This document shows, in pieces, positions 32,401 to 42,873 of a DNA stretch of 64,000 nt; the first letter of the stretch is position 1, and each line of letters opens with the position of its first letter. Both the position numbers and the translations under genes were made by a program. The notes under the pieces were generated by a model, which was not told the origin of the DNA, searched no databases, and worked only from the letters and a program-made list of their open reading frames with translations. This stretch comes from Hexactinellida sp. DTS-2022 (lineage: Eukaryota > Porifera > Hexactinellida), in the NCBI GenBank assembly GCA_028753945.1, contig JAPNXP010000018.1:806001-870000 (forward strand). Direction: 5' to 3'.

Positions 32401-35400
32401 AATAGGCACTAGAAATGCCTTATACCAAAACCAAATAACGCTAGCTCTGATTAATTTAAAATTGCGCCATTTTAATTTTTTCGACACCCTGGAAGGTGTG
32501 TATTCTGGGACTGACAATATCAGTGCTCGACAAATTAGGTGGTTTGGTGGCGTTAGCCAACAAAAATCTTTCTTAAGCCACCAAATTTGGCCTTTTGTGG
32601 TTTAACTAATCCACCAAAGTTGTGGATCATTTGAAAATATTATATTTTTTGTTGCAATATTTGTTATTAGTAATAGTGTTGTTTTACGGCATCAGATTCA
32701 GAAGTATGTTAAGCCATCAGTGGTTTGTTAAACCGGCCATTGTTTATTCTTTAGCCACCAGAATAAGTGGGATCGTGGCTTAATTAGCCACCATTAAAAT
32801 TTCATTTTGTGTGCATTGTGGGACAATATTGTATTACTACTCTCAATTGATAGAGATTGTTATTTTAATTTTGATCTCACTTTTTTTCACTTTTGGATTA
32901 TAATAGTTCAACGATAAGCAAGAATATCATTGAACTGTGTAGGACGGTAAACCCACTATATCTGTGTTCAGCTTACTATGAAAATAAGGAATGGTTGAGA
33001 AGTTTTAAAAGTTATCAAAACAATTGATCTTTCTACAATTAGAAATACAGCATTGAATAGGTTAATTAAATAACTTACAGAAGTCCCCTCTGTAGTGAAT
33101 AGTGTTGTTAACAATTAGTTGGAAACAATGGCTGTACCCCTTCTTCACCAGGCCGTGCAGTGGAATTTTAACTGTCAGTGAATCGTTTAAGAGCAGTTTT
33201 GCTACATGGAGACATACAGTCTCATCTTTTGCTATTTCAAACAGTCCTCGACCTTTGTCGTCCTTCGCGTTCTCATTTGACCCTACATAAGAATATTTAT
33301 AATTCCCACAGTCAAGTTATATCAAACTCATATCTTACCCTTCTGGAGCAGTAGCAGGATGCACTGCTTGTTCCCATTCTTGCAGGCAAGTAGAAGTGCT
33401 GTGTTTCCCTTAGCGTCTCGACTCTCGATGTCAGCTTCAGACTCAAGTAAGTATTTGAGTGTTTGCACGCCTCCCTCCTCAGCCGCGTACATCAGAGCTG
33501 TTTTAGACTGATAGTCTTTCGCTTCTATGTCCCCCTACATTGTACATTAAACTTCAATAAGATACTCACTCATTATCTGTGTAATAATATGTCAGTTACC
33601 TTGTATTTTTCTAGGATTACTTTGGTCATAGGCACATCATTCATTAGTGTGGTCTGGTGGAGCGGAGTGCTCAAGTGGGTGTATTCGACTGAAATGGAGT
33701 TAATCCTATCTTCTTCATCGCGAAACACGGTGCTCTTTCTTGGGAAGCGTATGCCACGAATCTTATCCTTACTTCTTCTAGTTCCAAACTGATTGCTGTT
33801 TCTTCTCGGCGTATGATATATGTAATCGCCTGCTGATGCGTCTGACTGTCTGTGCGAAATGTAGCTAGCCTCGCTGGGAACCTCAATCGTAACACACGCG
33901 TTTTCTGGCATTGTATTCATTACCAGATCGTTATTGTCTTCCAGGATTAGATTCAGTAGCGCTATGTTTCCTCTTCTGGCAGCTAACTGGATGCATGGAA
34001 CGTTTTTATACACAAAATAGGGACTCGCGTTGAAGTTTTCCATTATAGCTTGCGCCGATTTATCTGCTCCGTGTGCACATGCGTGCCAAAACGCTCGATT
34101 TATTGATGTTTCACTTTGTCCGTATTCTATAATGTGATTAGTCAACTGCCTGCATACGTCATCAGCTACAGATTCATATTATTAATATATAATTAGATTT
34201 GAACTCTCAGTTCATTATTTATTTAACTGAAATTTGCTTATAACAATACTAATTTATTGAGTATATATTTATATTGAGCTCGCAAGAAAAATGATGTGGT
34301 CATAAGCACATTTATGCATATACAGTGCTCAATGGAGATATCATTATTTTGTTAAGCGAATAATTTTGAAAACTTACGGTAATTCAGTGCAATCGCTTCT
34401 ATCAGCCTCTCGGGAAGCAGGAAGCCAGATACATTTCCCATGCTAGTGCTATGTGAGATTGTATCTTGAAAGTCCATAGTAATAGTAGTGGAGGGTTCAA
34501 CTGGTATTGAAATAGATGGTATGGAAAGAACTGGGATTAGTGGCAGTGTTCCATAACTGTTCCTACCGAATTCTTCTGTTGGAGAAATTAGTGAACTATC
34601 ATTCACAGAAACTTGTTCGGTTCTCATTAAATTGGGAGAGGGAATAGTATCTAGTCTTGATTGCTCTGGTTTATATTCCATAAAATTCCTGTGTCTCTTG
34701 CCTTCACAATCTCCATCCCTTGAACTTTCCTTGCGAATAGGTTTGTGTGATCCGTCGAGAATCCTGTCCAATTGTTCTGATCCTCTCTTTATCAAACTAT
34801 GCACCTTCTTCGGAACCTGTTCGCCAGAGTTTTCTAAGAATAACATTCCAACTTCTGAAGATTGTTTGATTAGTTTTTTTACTTTGTCACGTTTCTCAGA
34901 TTGCGTAGTAGATGACTTTTGTGGATAAATGCGTGGTTGATCGTTTTCTAGAATGAAATTATTATTTGTATGCACTCAACTAATTAAGTGGAAATTAATT
35001 AATTAATGATTATGTAATTACCACAAGCAGAGAATTAATGATGGAAGTAATTTTTAACCAAATTATCTTATGTTATGCAATAATTCTAATCGCAGGCAGT
35101 GGCGCAGGCACCAATTTAGAAACTGCATTGGGTTTATAATCAGTACATTTATATATGTTAGTACTTTCATTGTTCGTTCTTAGTTTGGGGACTAATGCCT
35201 GAAGTGTATTGCAAGTTAACCAACAATTACGTGTATTATTGAACCATTGTTCTTTAGATTACGTAACCAGCTTCCCATGTATACGTAATATGTGATTGAA
35301 CTAGTATAAATAGTTTGTTGTGAACAACAAGGAATCTTAATGCAAGGGAATAAGGAATAGCAAGGGTGCGGAATATTCTGGAACTATACAATGACTTGAA

Positions 35401-35901
35401 TATTTATCTAGTCGAGTCGTGCATACGCACCCCTATGCTGCTTTTAATATTTTGACCCTATTAGCAATTATCCTCCTCTCTGTCTGTAACACAGGTGGTG
35501 CAATAGTTAAGTAATGTTATGGCCACACAATACAAGTCAATTTAATTAATTTATTTAAAAATTGTTTATTAGATATAACCTTGTCATCACTCTGCTATTC
35601 TTCAAAATAATAGAGAGATTGTATTACAAGTTCAATAATAGTACTTCCAAGGTTGTACCATTGTTTTGCCATTTGTTAATTAATAGCCGTTAAATAATCG
35701 TGTTTATAGTAACAGAGCATATTGTGATAATATACCTGTTGTATTTTCTTGTCCAAAGTTAGAGGTTTCTTCTTGTTGGAATGAAAAATATGTTCCGTTT
35801 GTGGTCGGTGTAAAATAATCTGGTTCTTGGTGAGTTTTGAAGTTTGATTGATCGAACGCTTTTGGCAATCTTGATTCTCCAAGTTCTATATTTTCTGCCA
35901 T
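29414..35901 (-). CDS. Ankyrin-repeat TRP-type cation channel
   Basis: Nine exons, 35736-35901 (start), 34378-34947, 33600-34165, 33339-33534, 33079-33282, 30826-31263, 30442-30762, 29935-30378 and 29414-29856, join in phase to 1115 aa. Residues 1-245 are a polar Ser/Thr-rich N-terminus. Ankyrin repeats follow at about 250-540 (KTALMYAAEEGG...LKYLLE, NTALLLACKNGN...ILLLLQ). The membrane domain spans about 615-900, with hydrophobic helices ILLKMFFFILNMTALSFLFI, EVICLVIVLLGWLMHVIF, IIDLGIISGLPIFLVFCAY, FIFIVALSLFTFSG and LFNWFAVLVLFLMLGWILLI, then a charged C-terminus with a helical EEFCRMFEENQRRMEL stretch. This order fits TRP channels with N-terminal ankyrins (TRPA or TRPV type); I cannot settle the subfamily. 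Probably plasma-membrane, sensory. The last membrane exon uses an AAG acceptor (30379-30381). A noncoding first exon may lie upstream. Confidence 0.82.
31264..33078. other. Long intron of the TRP gene
   Basis: 1.8 kb between ankyrin and membrane exons. It holds a 118-bp tandem duplication (32133-32369) and GCCACCA/TGGTGGC-rich inverted segments near 32540-32790. No exon was found. Confidence 0.55.
32133..32369. repeat. Tandem duplication, two units of about 118 bp
   Basis: Units 32133-32250 and 32251-32369 share AACTGTAGCTGGAAATCGATT, GGAGTAGG, AATTTGTTGGGATATA, AAATGAAGGCTTTTATTGC and CACTCAAGAAATGACTCAAC with a few substitutions and indels. Intronic. Confidence 0.92.
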
Positions 35902-37027
35902 TTCTGAAATCTATGAATAAACATATGTCATTACGCGGTTACTTGTTCCTACTCCCGACTATGCGATTTTTTGACAATTTATTTAGGAAACAAATATATT
36001 TAAATGCATTACTACTTTTTGCGAATTTTCCAAATTCTGCAATTAACTAATTTTAAAGCAACAACTGTACCTTAGAAGTGATTAAACATCTTCACAGTTA
36101 CTCGATTTAGAGTTTACACAAATTTTTAATTCACTTAAATTAAGCACATAGGTTTATATACTAGTATAGCAAGAAGTAGATGGATAGTCGAGGTAATTTG
36201 ATATTTTCTAAAAGGGCTCACGTACTTATTTATCGGGCAACACCTTTTCAATATACAAACTCCGCTTCGCAAAGCGAATTTTGCTGCTAAAAATATCCTT
36301 GCCAATCTCTGAAATCATATTAGAAAAGTGTTTGGCCGATATCTAAGTTATTCCTCTCTTAAAAATAAAATGAGTTCTTTAATTAGCCCAGAGAATACGA
36401 GCATTGGAAATTATAAATGGTTTATTAGCTTTGTTTATCTTAACATAATGATACTTAATATTGAATACGATTTCTAATGATATCTACAGTTGTTTTCAAC
36501 CATGTTACAAGTTTACAATTCTAATGGAATGAACTGTTATGGCTAGCTATTTCAATAATCGGTACAGATGTCTTTACTTATACCTTAATTGTGTCATATA
36601 GTAATTATCAAAATGCAGCTATTTGTTTTGGTTAAATAATGTTGGCTAATTCTTGCTTTAATTAATTCACCAAGAAATGAGATATCCCCGAACTTTGCTT
36701 TCTGGGTAGGGCCTAATTACTTGCTAGCCATTGGGGTTAAATATTGAACGAATTGTGTTCAACGCCCTAATAACATTACTTTCTAGCATTACAATACATA
36801 GCAGTCAATAATTCTGATAAGCTATTAAAAACTAATCAAACTCACCTTACTTGGAACTCGAATTGTTGCCATTTTTCTCTTTGCTCCACGGAACCTAATT
36901 TGAATATTAAAGCCTGACAATTCAACTACTCCACATATATTTAGTTCTAGGTAATTATGATAGAGAATTTTGCTCGCTTAGCGGTGGTCCGCCGATTGAG
37001 GCTTTCATGATTATTAAACTTGTATTA

Positions 37028-37165
37028 AAAAAAAAATCCAAAATTGCAGCTGTGCCGACGCATGTTCCTTTGGTGGCACTATATTTTGGTGGTTGTTTAT
37101 TGATAGTGCCTCCAATGGAACATGCTGTCGGCACAGGCTGCAATTTTGGATTTTTTTTCGCCATG
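37028..37165. repeat. Long imperfect palindrome (MITE)
   Basis: The arms AAAATCCAAAATTGCAGCTG...GTGCCGACGCATGTTCC and GGAACATGCTGTCGGCAC...CTGCAATTTTGGATTTT pair across a centre near 37097. The arm bases include TGGCACTAT/ATAGTGCC. Confidence 0.85.
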
Positions 37166-38018
37166 TCATCATCACTATGAAGGTGTTAAACTATTTCAGA
37201 AAAGTGATTCAAAAGGCAACGACCCTTAGTGAGTTGGAAGATTCGTTTTAGCTCACTTCATTTGAGAGATATTCAAGTTTCAGTAGAATATAATATGTGC
37301 TGAGTCAGCATTTTTTAGGTGCCGTTTGGGTATTCACCCAACTCCTACCAACCCATGCGAATTATTTAATTCACAAAATTGTAAAAACACATTTTTTTGA
37401 CGATGTCATAATCACCTCAAGGTGTCAGGACCCACTTGTATAGGTGGCACGTGCCATAAGGACCAATTGATGTATTGAAAGTTTGTTTCTATCTTGAATC
37501 ATCTCTGAAATTAATGAAATTTAGCTAATTAATATAAATATTTAATTAATTTATAATTATATAACACCATTATTATATACAGCAAAATAAATTAAGTTCA
37601 ATTATTTGCAATTATTATTAATTTAATTTGAATTTCACTATAATATTTGAATTCCACGTACTCGATAACCCCAATAATCCAATTGGAACCGTCTATAAGT
37701 TAAATACAAAAGGAATTAATTATAATTAATTACGTCAGTACATTAATTGTGCAAGAATATTCTCGCTGAAATATATATAATCACTTAATCTGTCGTTGTT
37801 GTGGAATGTTAAATCTTAACTGTTCTATCATAGACCATCTTGAGTTTAATGCCATTCATTCATTATGTAGTGATAATAAGTTACATTATTTGTTAATTAT
37901 TTTAGCAATGTTATCCATGGTTGGTTGAGTTGAGTCAACAAATTCCTTATATTATATTATTTAATTTAATCCATTGTATAGTAATATTACAATTAAATAG
38001 AAGCCAGCTGGAATTTAT

Positions 38019-38122
38019 AAGTTAAATCAATATAATTATCGCAAGTTGAATCACTAGAGTAGGATTTAACAAGTTAAATCAATATAATTATTAAAAGTTG
38101 AAACAATAGAATTAGATTTAAC
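38019..38122. repeat. Tandem duplication, two 52-bp units
   Basis: AAGTTAAATCAATATAATTA begins each unit at 38019 and 38071, and each ends in GATTTAAC. Confidence 0.85.
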
Positions 38123-38159
38123 ACTTTTAAAGAAATTGAAGTGTGAGTAAACAAAGAAA

Positions 38160-38470
38160 TTTTAATCCCCATTTATGGCAGAAATTGACCCCTTTATTGA
38201 AAGATTTCTTCTCCCATCAGACGCAGAATTTTATGGTGAATCCAAATGTGAAATAAAATTTGGGGGTTTAGTAAAACATATTTTGAGTTATGGACCAGAC
38301 AAATTTTGAAAGGTGTTAAAGATGTGTCAAAAATTCGTTAATCAAAAATCGTAACCCCAGGTGCAAATTAGACGGTCCCATCGCACCTACATTCCAAGTT
38401 TCAGCCCATCAACTATAAAGCTCAGGCCAGGGCACCGTCTACGGAGAAAAAAAAAATAATAATAATAAAG
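38160..38470 (+). mobile_element. Possible truncated non-LTR retroelement or SINE-like tail
   Basis: The 3' end runs TAAAGCTCAGGCCAGGGCACCG...ACGGAGA then an A-run and (AAT)n at 38447-38468, which is the usual tail form of a LINE or SINE. No ORF is recognisable, so family and left end are uncertain. Confidence 0.4.
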
Positions 38471-38934
38471 GCAGTGATTCCAATACTGGGCCACTCTACT
38501 ATAGTATAGTCGGCACAGTAATAAATTCTTGTTTTTACAAAAACGATAATTACCTTGAATAAATATCCATATTTTATCTTGAGAGAGGTTTAGTGCAAGT
38601 TTAATTCTCTATTTTAGCAGTGCTATGCTATTTATTAGAGTTTTTACCGGTGCCGTACTTTACTGAACAATGAGACATTATTGTTTCCTTTCACACACAT
38701 TCACTATACTCCCACTTAGATTCTATTTTTGGCAAACTACCCACCAGTTAATTACCTAATCTTTCTGTGCGAGTTCTAATACCAATATTCTACGCTGAAA
38801 CCTTACGCTACTCTCAGTTCTATTGAGGGTAGTAATAATGGAGATTTAATTAATGGTATTACATTGATTATACAGACTGTATTCATAAATTTCAATTGTA
38901 ATCGAACTTGTTATATATTGGATTACTCAGCGAT

Positions 38935-39087
38935 TCCCAAACTTTTTCAACCGTGGATTATTAGATTATTAGACGTTCTGTGGACAGTGACCCCCTCCCA
39001 TAGACCGTAATACAAATTTGAGATCTTGTGGACCCCCTACTGCCATCCGCGGATCTCTTGGGGGTCCATGGAACCACTGCTCTAAGT
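38935..39087. mobile_element. hAT-type MITE
   Basis: Ends CAGCGATTCCCAAAC and GGTCCATGGAACCACTG. The interior GGACCCCCTACTGCCATCCG is shared with 5466-5590. No exact target duplication is visible. Confidence 0.65.
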
Positions 39088-39194
39088 CAAGTTACTATAC
39101 ACAATATAGGCGATTAAGATCACCCTTGATTTACCAACACCACAACTCGAAGAATAAAATTAATGCTTAAATCAGCAATGAACATAAACGAGAT

Positions 39195-39475
39195 ACCATA
39201 TTTACTCGAATAGTAGCCCCTACTCGAATAATCCCCCTCCCCCCCCCCAAGGGGTTTAAAATTAACAATCGAATGCTAAGTATACCTACATACGTATAAG
39301 TAACTAACTAGGAATTTCCTGTAATGCATCATCAAACACCAAATAAGCACTTGAAGGGGAGTTGGTTAATAGGTTAATGGTATTTAAGGTATTTCCTCAA
39401 ATATAAAATAGTAACTCACCTTAAATAATAGCTAAAATAAATAATCGCCTAGGCTACTATTTGAGTAAATACGGT
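39195..39475. repeat. Inverted-repeat element with TATTTACTCGAATA ends
   Basis: Left ACCATATTTACTCGAATAGTAGCC pairs with right GGCTACTATTTGAGTAAATACGGT. Fragments of the same end occur at 8921-8948 and 9358-9380, and a related element is at 48503-48743. Confidence 0.75.
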
Positions 39476-39994
39476 AGGTTGCTTAATGCATGGACAAACC
39501 TTCCGCTTATACCACTCTCTGTCACATTTTGGTCACCACCCTACCCTGGAATCGTTACGTAAGATTTCAATGCAGTCCAAAAAACATGGTCTCGCGGACC
39601 ACCGTTGCCGATTCTAAGTTATGAAATATTAAAAATGAAAGATTACTTTGTCTGCCTGGCCTAGTGCTTAGATAAGAGTAGAGTATACCAGCCTCAGGCT
39701 TGTCAGCCATTTCTATTGGGACTAGAGCCTTCGGTTTATAAAATTAATCTGTTTACACAAATATGATTTAACTGCATTGCTTATAGTGTAACAATTAATT
39801 AAATGAGTTATCTTCTCAAGTTCTTCCTACTTTGTATATCAACTTTTTTGACAATACGTATATTTCTGAACTCACCAGGTATGCTCCTATCTACAATAGG
39901 TTTGTAACTCACCACAGTTATAGGATTATAGTACAGTATTAACTAATTATAAAGAGGGTGAAGCATATTATATTTCTCTTTTATATGGACAGCC

Positions 39995-40003
39995 TATATA
40001 AAG
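39995..40003 (+). promoter_or_regulatory. TATA box of the ZMAT5-like gene
   Basis: TATATAAAG about 140 bp before the ATG at 40141. Confidence 0.5.
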
Positions 40004-40140
40004 CATCATATGTCCAGTCATGACACCTCCTTACTCCACTTTCAATTGTGTGCATACTAAACTGCTCATATTACACCGCAAACCTCAATATACTATTATT
40101 CAAACTGACACGTAAGTTCTGTATAAGAAACGAACTGCAG

Positions 40141-40383
40141 ATGGGTAAAAAATCCTACTGTGAATATTGTGACAAGTTCTACGCTAACACGCTTAGACAG
40201 AGATTACGTCATCAATCTGGTATTAGACACAAACGGAATTACAGTCAATATTGGTTGGAGTATGAAGCGAGTGTACAACGAAACTATAGAGAAATTCTTA
40301 ATGCACAAATCCCAAGTTTCGTAAGTGGTGAAGTTATTCTGTCTAACTGGCTCGAGAGCTACTGGAACAAGAAATATACCTAA
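40141..40383 (+). CDS. U1-type zinc-finger protein, ZMAT5 (U11/U12 snRNP 20K)-like
   Basis: An 80-aa ORF. The N-terminus MGKKSYCEYCDKFYANTLRQ has the U1-type C2H2 finger C7-x2-C10-x13-H24-x5-H30, the spacing of ZMAT5 rather than of U1C, and is followed, as in ZMAT5, by a helical YSQYWLEYEASVQRNYREIL. ZMAT5 is the 20-kDa protein of the U11/U12 snRNP of the minor spliceosome. The C-terminal CCCH finger of ZMAT5 is absent: the frame ends IPSFVSGEVILSNWLESYWN and then stops. I see no donor site that would rescue it, so this may be a short family member, a divergent paralogue or a gene with an exon I missed. The start is chosen at the conserved MGK; an in-frame ATG at 40048 would add an unlikely extension. 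Confidence 0.68.
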   Translation: MGKKSYCEYCDKFYANTLRQRLRHQSGIRHKRNYSQYWLEYEASVQRNYREILNAQIPSFVSGEVILSNWLESYWNKKYT

Positions 40384-40632
40384 TTGATAATTATACCTGT
40401 TTGCAATTGCCAATGAGGAAATACTTCTAAATTATAATATTATATGGATTATTATTTATTTTGCTTATTTGAATCATAACTGACTCCCCTGCACACAGTG
40501 TATGATATTTTTATTTATTTATTCAATATACTATAAATACTACATTATATATAACTGCCTGTTGACTAATGCATGGGTGGATACAAGAAAGGGCCGTGGC
40601 ATTTAATAATATGATAACGTGCGCACGGTTCA

Positions 40633-41109
40633 CTAGTTCTCAGGGAACTCTTCCATAGGAGGCTTCAGCAAGCTGTATAATTTTTCACTTGACATAACCA
40701 TGTCTTCTCCATTCACTTCCTTCAGCATAAATTGAACCTCCTCCTCACTCATTGGTTCTTCCCCGAAACTAGTTACCAGCTTTTTCAGTTCTTTCACTCC
40801 TACCAGTCCATCCCCATCCCTGTCCATGGTTCGGAATGCTTTGTCTAGTTCTCCTCTGCTAGCCTCACCAGTAGGCAGTTCAATATTCCTTGCTAGGTTT
40901 ATAAATTCTCTTAACTTGATTCTGTTGTTATCCACTTTATCGAACTTTTCACTAATAAACCTCTTTAATTCCGGTGCTGTCAGGCTATAACCGATATATC
41001 TTAAAGCCTTCCTGCATTCCTGAAGGTTTATTAAGTTGTCGTGGTTGTTATCACAAAATTGAAATGCAGATGTAATTTCTACATCACTCAAATTATCTGT
41101 TGAATTCAT
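40633..41109 (-). CDS. Calmodulin-like EF-hand protein
   Basis: An intronless 158-aa ORF with a four-EF-hand layout. Loop 1 (DNNHDNLINLQE, residues 20-31) and loop 3 (DRDGDGLVGVKE, 96-107) have acidic or amide residues at positions 1, 3 and 5 and Glu at 12. Loop 2 (DKVDNNRIKLRE, 57-68) and the fourth (about 132 onward, NGEDMVMSSEK) are degenerate, so two Ca2+ sites are expected. A calcium sensor by family; the target is unknown. It is head to head with the MsrA gene, 295 bp apart, and converges with the ZMAT5-like gene. Minus-strand AATAAATAAATA near 40510-40523 can serve as poly(A) signal. Confidence 0.85.
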   Translation of the reverse strand: MNSTDNLSDVEITSAFQFCDNNHDNLINLQECRKALRYIGYSLTAPELKRFISEKFDKVDNNRIKLREFINLARNIELPTGEASRGELDKAFRTMDRDGDGLVGVKELKKLVTSFGEEPMSEEEVQFMLKEVNGEDMVMSSEKLYSLLKPPMEEFPEN

Positions 41110-41404
41110 TTCTAGATGTTTCTATTACTTGCTAATACTATTACCCCTCTCAGTTTAAGTTAAACTATTGTTCTAGCTGGATTATCTGTAGGCTGATATT
41201 CTATAGCTTGCCGGTATAGTAGTAATAATTTATACTCGGGTTACGTAGTTTTTGACACTGGCCTGATATTAATTTTTATTTCAATATGTCTACACACTCT
41301 TCAGATTTATTGTCTGATGATCTTATTTTACAATATTATTTAAGCTGTATCAATAGGTTAGCTTCTATAAATTTAAAATAGTGACTTTGTAAACTTGACT
41401 GGTT
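41110..41404. promoter_or_regulatory. Shared intergenic promoter of EF-hand and MsrA genes
   Basis: 295 bp between two divergent start codons, without any clear TATA box. Probably a bidirectional promoter plus both 5' leaders. Confidence 0.4.
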
Positions 41405-42632
41405 ATGTTGAAGAACGCTTTTCATTGGAAAACAAGCTCTGCTACCAAAGGTTTGTACAAATAAATTATTTGAAATGATTTGTTTTTGATATTCTGAAAA
41501 CTCCTTAGTATGCCTACGACATTTACTGGGTTTTATCAGTCATACTCCTGTGGAAGTAATTCCTATTTGGGCAGCTAGCAGCTAGTAATATTATCTGTTT
41601 AGTTTATCTACCGTGATGAAGGGCTACATAAGTATATTCCTATCTGGGTTGACTTTTTAGCATACAGTACATGACTTCCCATTGTTTGCCGTTCCCATAG
41701 GAGCCACGGCAGAAGCTAAGCCTGTGGAGGGCGCCACTAAGGCGCTGGTGTCGACAGGAGTGGAAACGGCGGGTGTGGAGGCCCAAACGGCCACATTTGC
41801 TCTCAGCTGATTTTGGTTCCCGGAGGCACAGTTCGGCTGTGTCCCCGGCGTCCTGCGTACCCGAGTTGGGTACACGGGAGGGGCCAAAAAGGGACCCACC
41901 TACCACAGTCTGTGAGTTGCTTACTCGAGAAAATTCTGACAATTCTAAGTTTATTTGAATTGCTTATTCCAATAGTGGTGACCACACAGAGACTGTAGAG
42001 ATTGACTTCAACCCCAAAGTTGTCAACTACCTAGACCTACTTAAGATATTCTGGGTGAGTCACAACTCAACAGCCTGCATGTCCCGTCAGTATATGTCCG
42101 CTGTATTCTTTCATGACGAGGAGCAACGGTTAGCTGCTGAAAAAACCAAGGATGAACATCAAAAGACATCGTCACAGACCATACAGACAAAGATTAAGCC
42201 TTTTGATATTTTCTATAACGCAGAAGAGTGAGTAATTTTTATTAATTTTCTACACTTAGATTAGATAAGGAAACTATTTCCTTGAAGGAAATTAAGTCTG
42301 GATTATAATTGTTTTGATAATCCAGGTGCTCTTGTATTATCAGCCGGTTAGTATAAACTTGATAATTAAGTATACGTATGATGATTGTATTTCACAATTT
42401 ACTTCACAGCTACCATCAAAAATATCTTCTAAGGCAGCAAAGTAAGATTTTAAAAGCACTCGGTCTCAGCGACCAACAGCTGATCGACAGCACATTAGCT
42501 GCTAAGTTAAACGGCTACATTGGAGGACACGGGGACAAAGAAAGCGTAGACAAAGACTTGGAAGGATCAGATCTGCCGCCTGAGATCGTAGATGCTATTA
42601 AGAAGAAGGTTTCCAAAGGAGCCATGAATTAG
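41405..42632 (+). CDS. MsrA: Selenocysteine-containing methionine sulfoxide reductase A
   Basis: Exons 41405-41450, 41701-41911, 41976-42227 and 42410-42632 join in phase to 243 aa if the TGA at 41808-41810 (codon 52) is read as selenocysteine. Around it the frame reads ATFALS-U-FWFPEAQFG, aligned with the MsrA active-site motif (F-x-x-G-C-F-W-G), so Sec replaces the catalytic Cys. Downstream come VGYTGG, TYHSLGDHTETVEIDF, IFWVSHNSTACMSRQYMSAV, FYNAEDYHQKYL and a C-terminal helix, all MsrA features. MsrA reduces methionine-S-sulfoxide using thioredoxin. Candidate resolving cysteines follow the Sec (QFGC, STAC). The Gly after FW is Phe here. The first exon (MLKNAFHWKTSSATK) is the less certain part; it has an in-phase donor and a basic, possibly mitochondrial-targeting character. 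Two SECIS-like structures sit in the 3' UTR. Confidence 0.88.
41808..41810 (+). other. UGA recoded as selenocysteine (Sec52 of MsrA)
   Basis: An in-frame TGA at the catalytic cysteine position of MsrA. It is the only stop inside the four joined exons, and good MsrA sequence continues for 191 codons after it. Confidence 0.87.
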
Positions 42633-42684
42633 TAACTATTTAACTGCTAAGTATTGTAAAATTTGAGATTATATTACGTACCTA

Positions 42685-42780
42685 ACGTCAACCTAAACAC
42701 ATCAATATGACGTCATCGGGATAAACCTCTCTCCTTGACCGATCAACCGATCTGTTGTGACTGACTGACGGTTTTATTTA
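42685..42780 (+). promoter_or_regulatory. SECIS-like element 1 (MsrA 3' UTR)
   Basis: The core ATGA at 42707-42710 is followed after 12 nt by AAA (42723-42725). GTCA (42712-42715) pairs with TGAC (42736-42739), then GGGA with TCCT-side bases. GA pairs on both sides next to the stem fit a sheared G.A quartet (TGAC ... CGA). Outer CACA/TGTG and GTCA/TGAC blocks can form helix I. Starts about 75 nt after the stop codon. Confidence 0.6.
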
Positions 42781-42790
42781 AGCTATTAAC

Positions 42791-42873
42791 TAATGTATTG
42801 AAAGAATGTTTTGTTTATGACGTCATCAGGTTAAATCAGCTACCTTTTGACTGAGCTTTGAGTAATACATTGC
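42791..42873 (+). promoter_or_regulatory. SECIS-like element 2 (MsrA 3' UTR)
   Basis: Same core as element 1: ATGA at 42817-42820, 12 nt, then AAA (42833-42835). GTCA-TC-AGGT pairs with ACCT-TT-TGAC (42842-42851), followed by TGA. Helix I is strong: AATGTATT (42792-42799) pairs perfectly with AATACATT (42864-42871), with an inner AAAG/CTTT. Confidence 0.68.

Larger units (their letters stand above)
35902..40140. other. Gene-free region upstream of the TRP gene
   Basis: Contains the palindrome at 37028-37165, a 52-bp tandem pair (38019-38122), a retroelement-like tail (about 38160-38470), a hAT-type element (38935-39087) and an inverted-repeat element (39195-39475). Short frames at 35844 and 36955 overlap these repeats or lack content. 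Confidence 0.55.

Noticed and set aside
41616..41647. ATG at 41616 (MKGYISIFLSG) as the start of MsrA
   Set aside because: It joins exon 2 out of phase. The exon 41405-41450 joins in phase.
41640..42227. Calling MsrA a pseudogene because of the internal TGA
   Set aside because: It is the only stop in the joined frame, falls precisely on the catalytic residue, and SECIS-like elements lie downstream.
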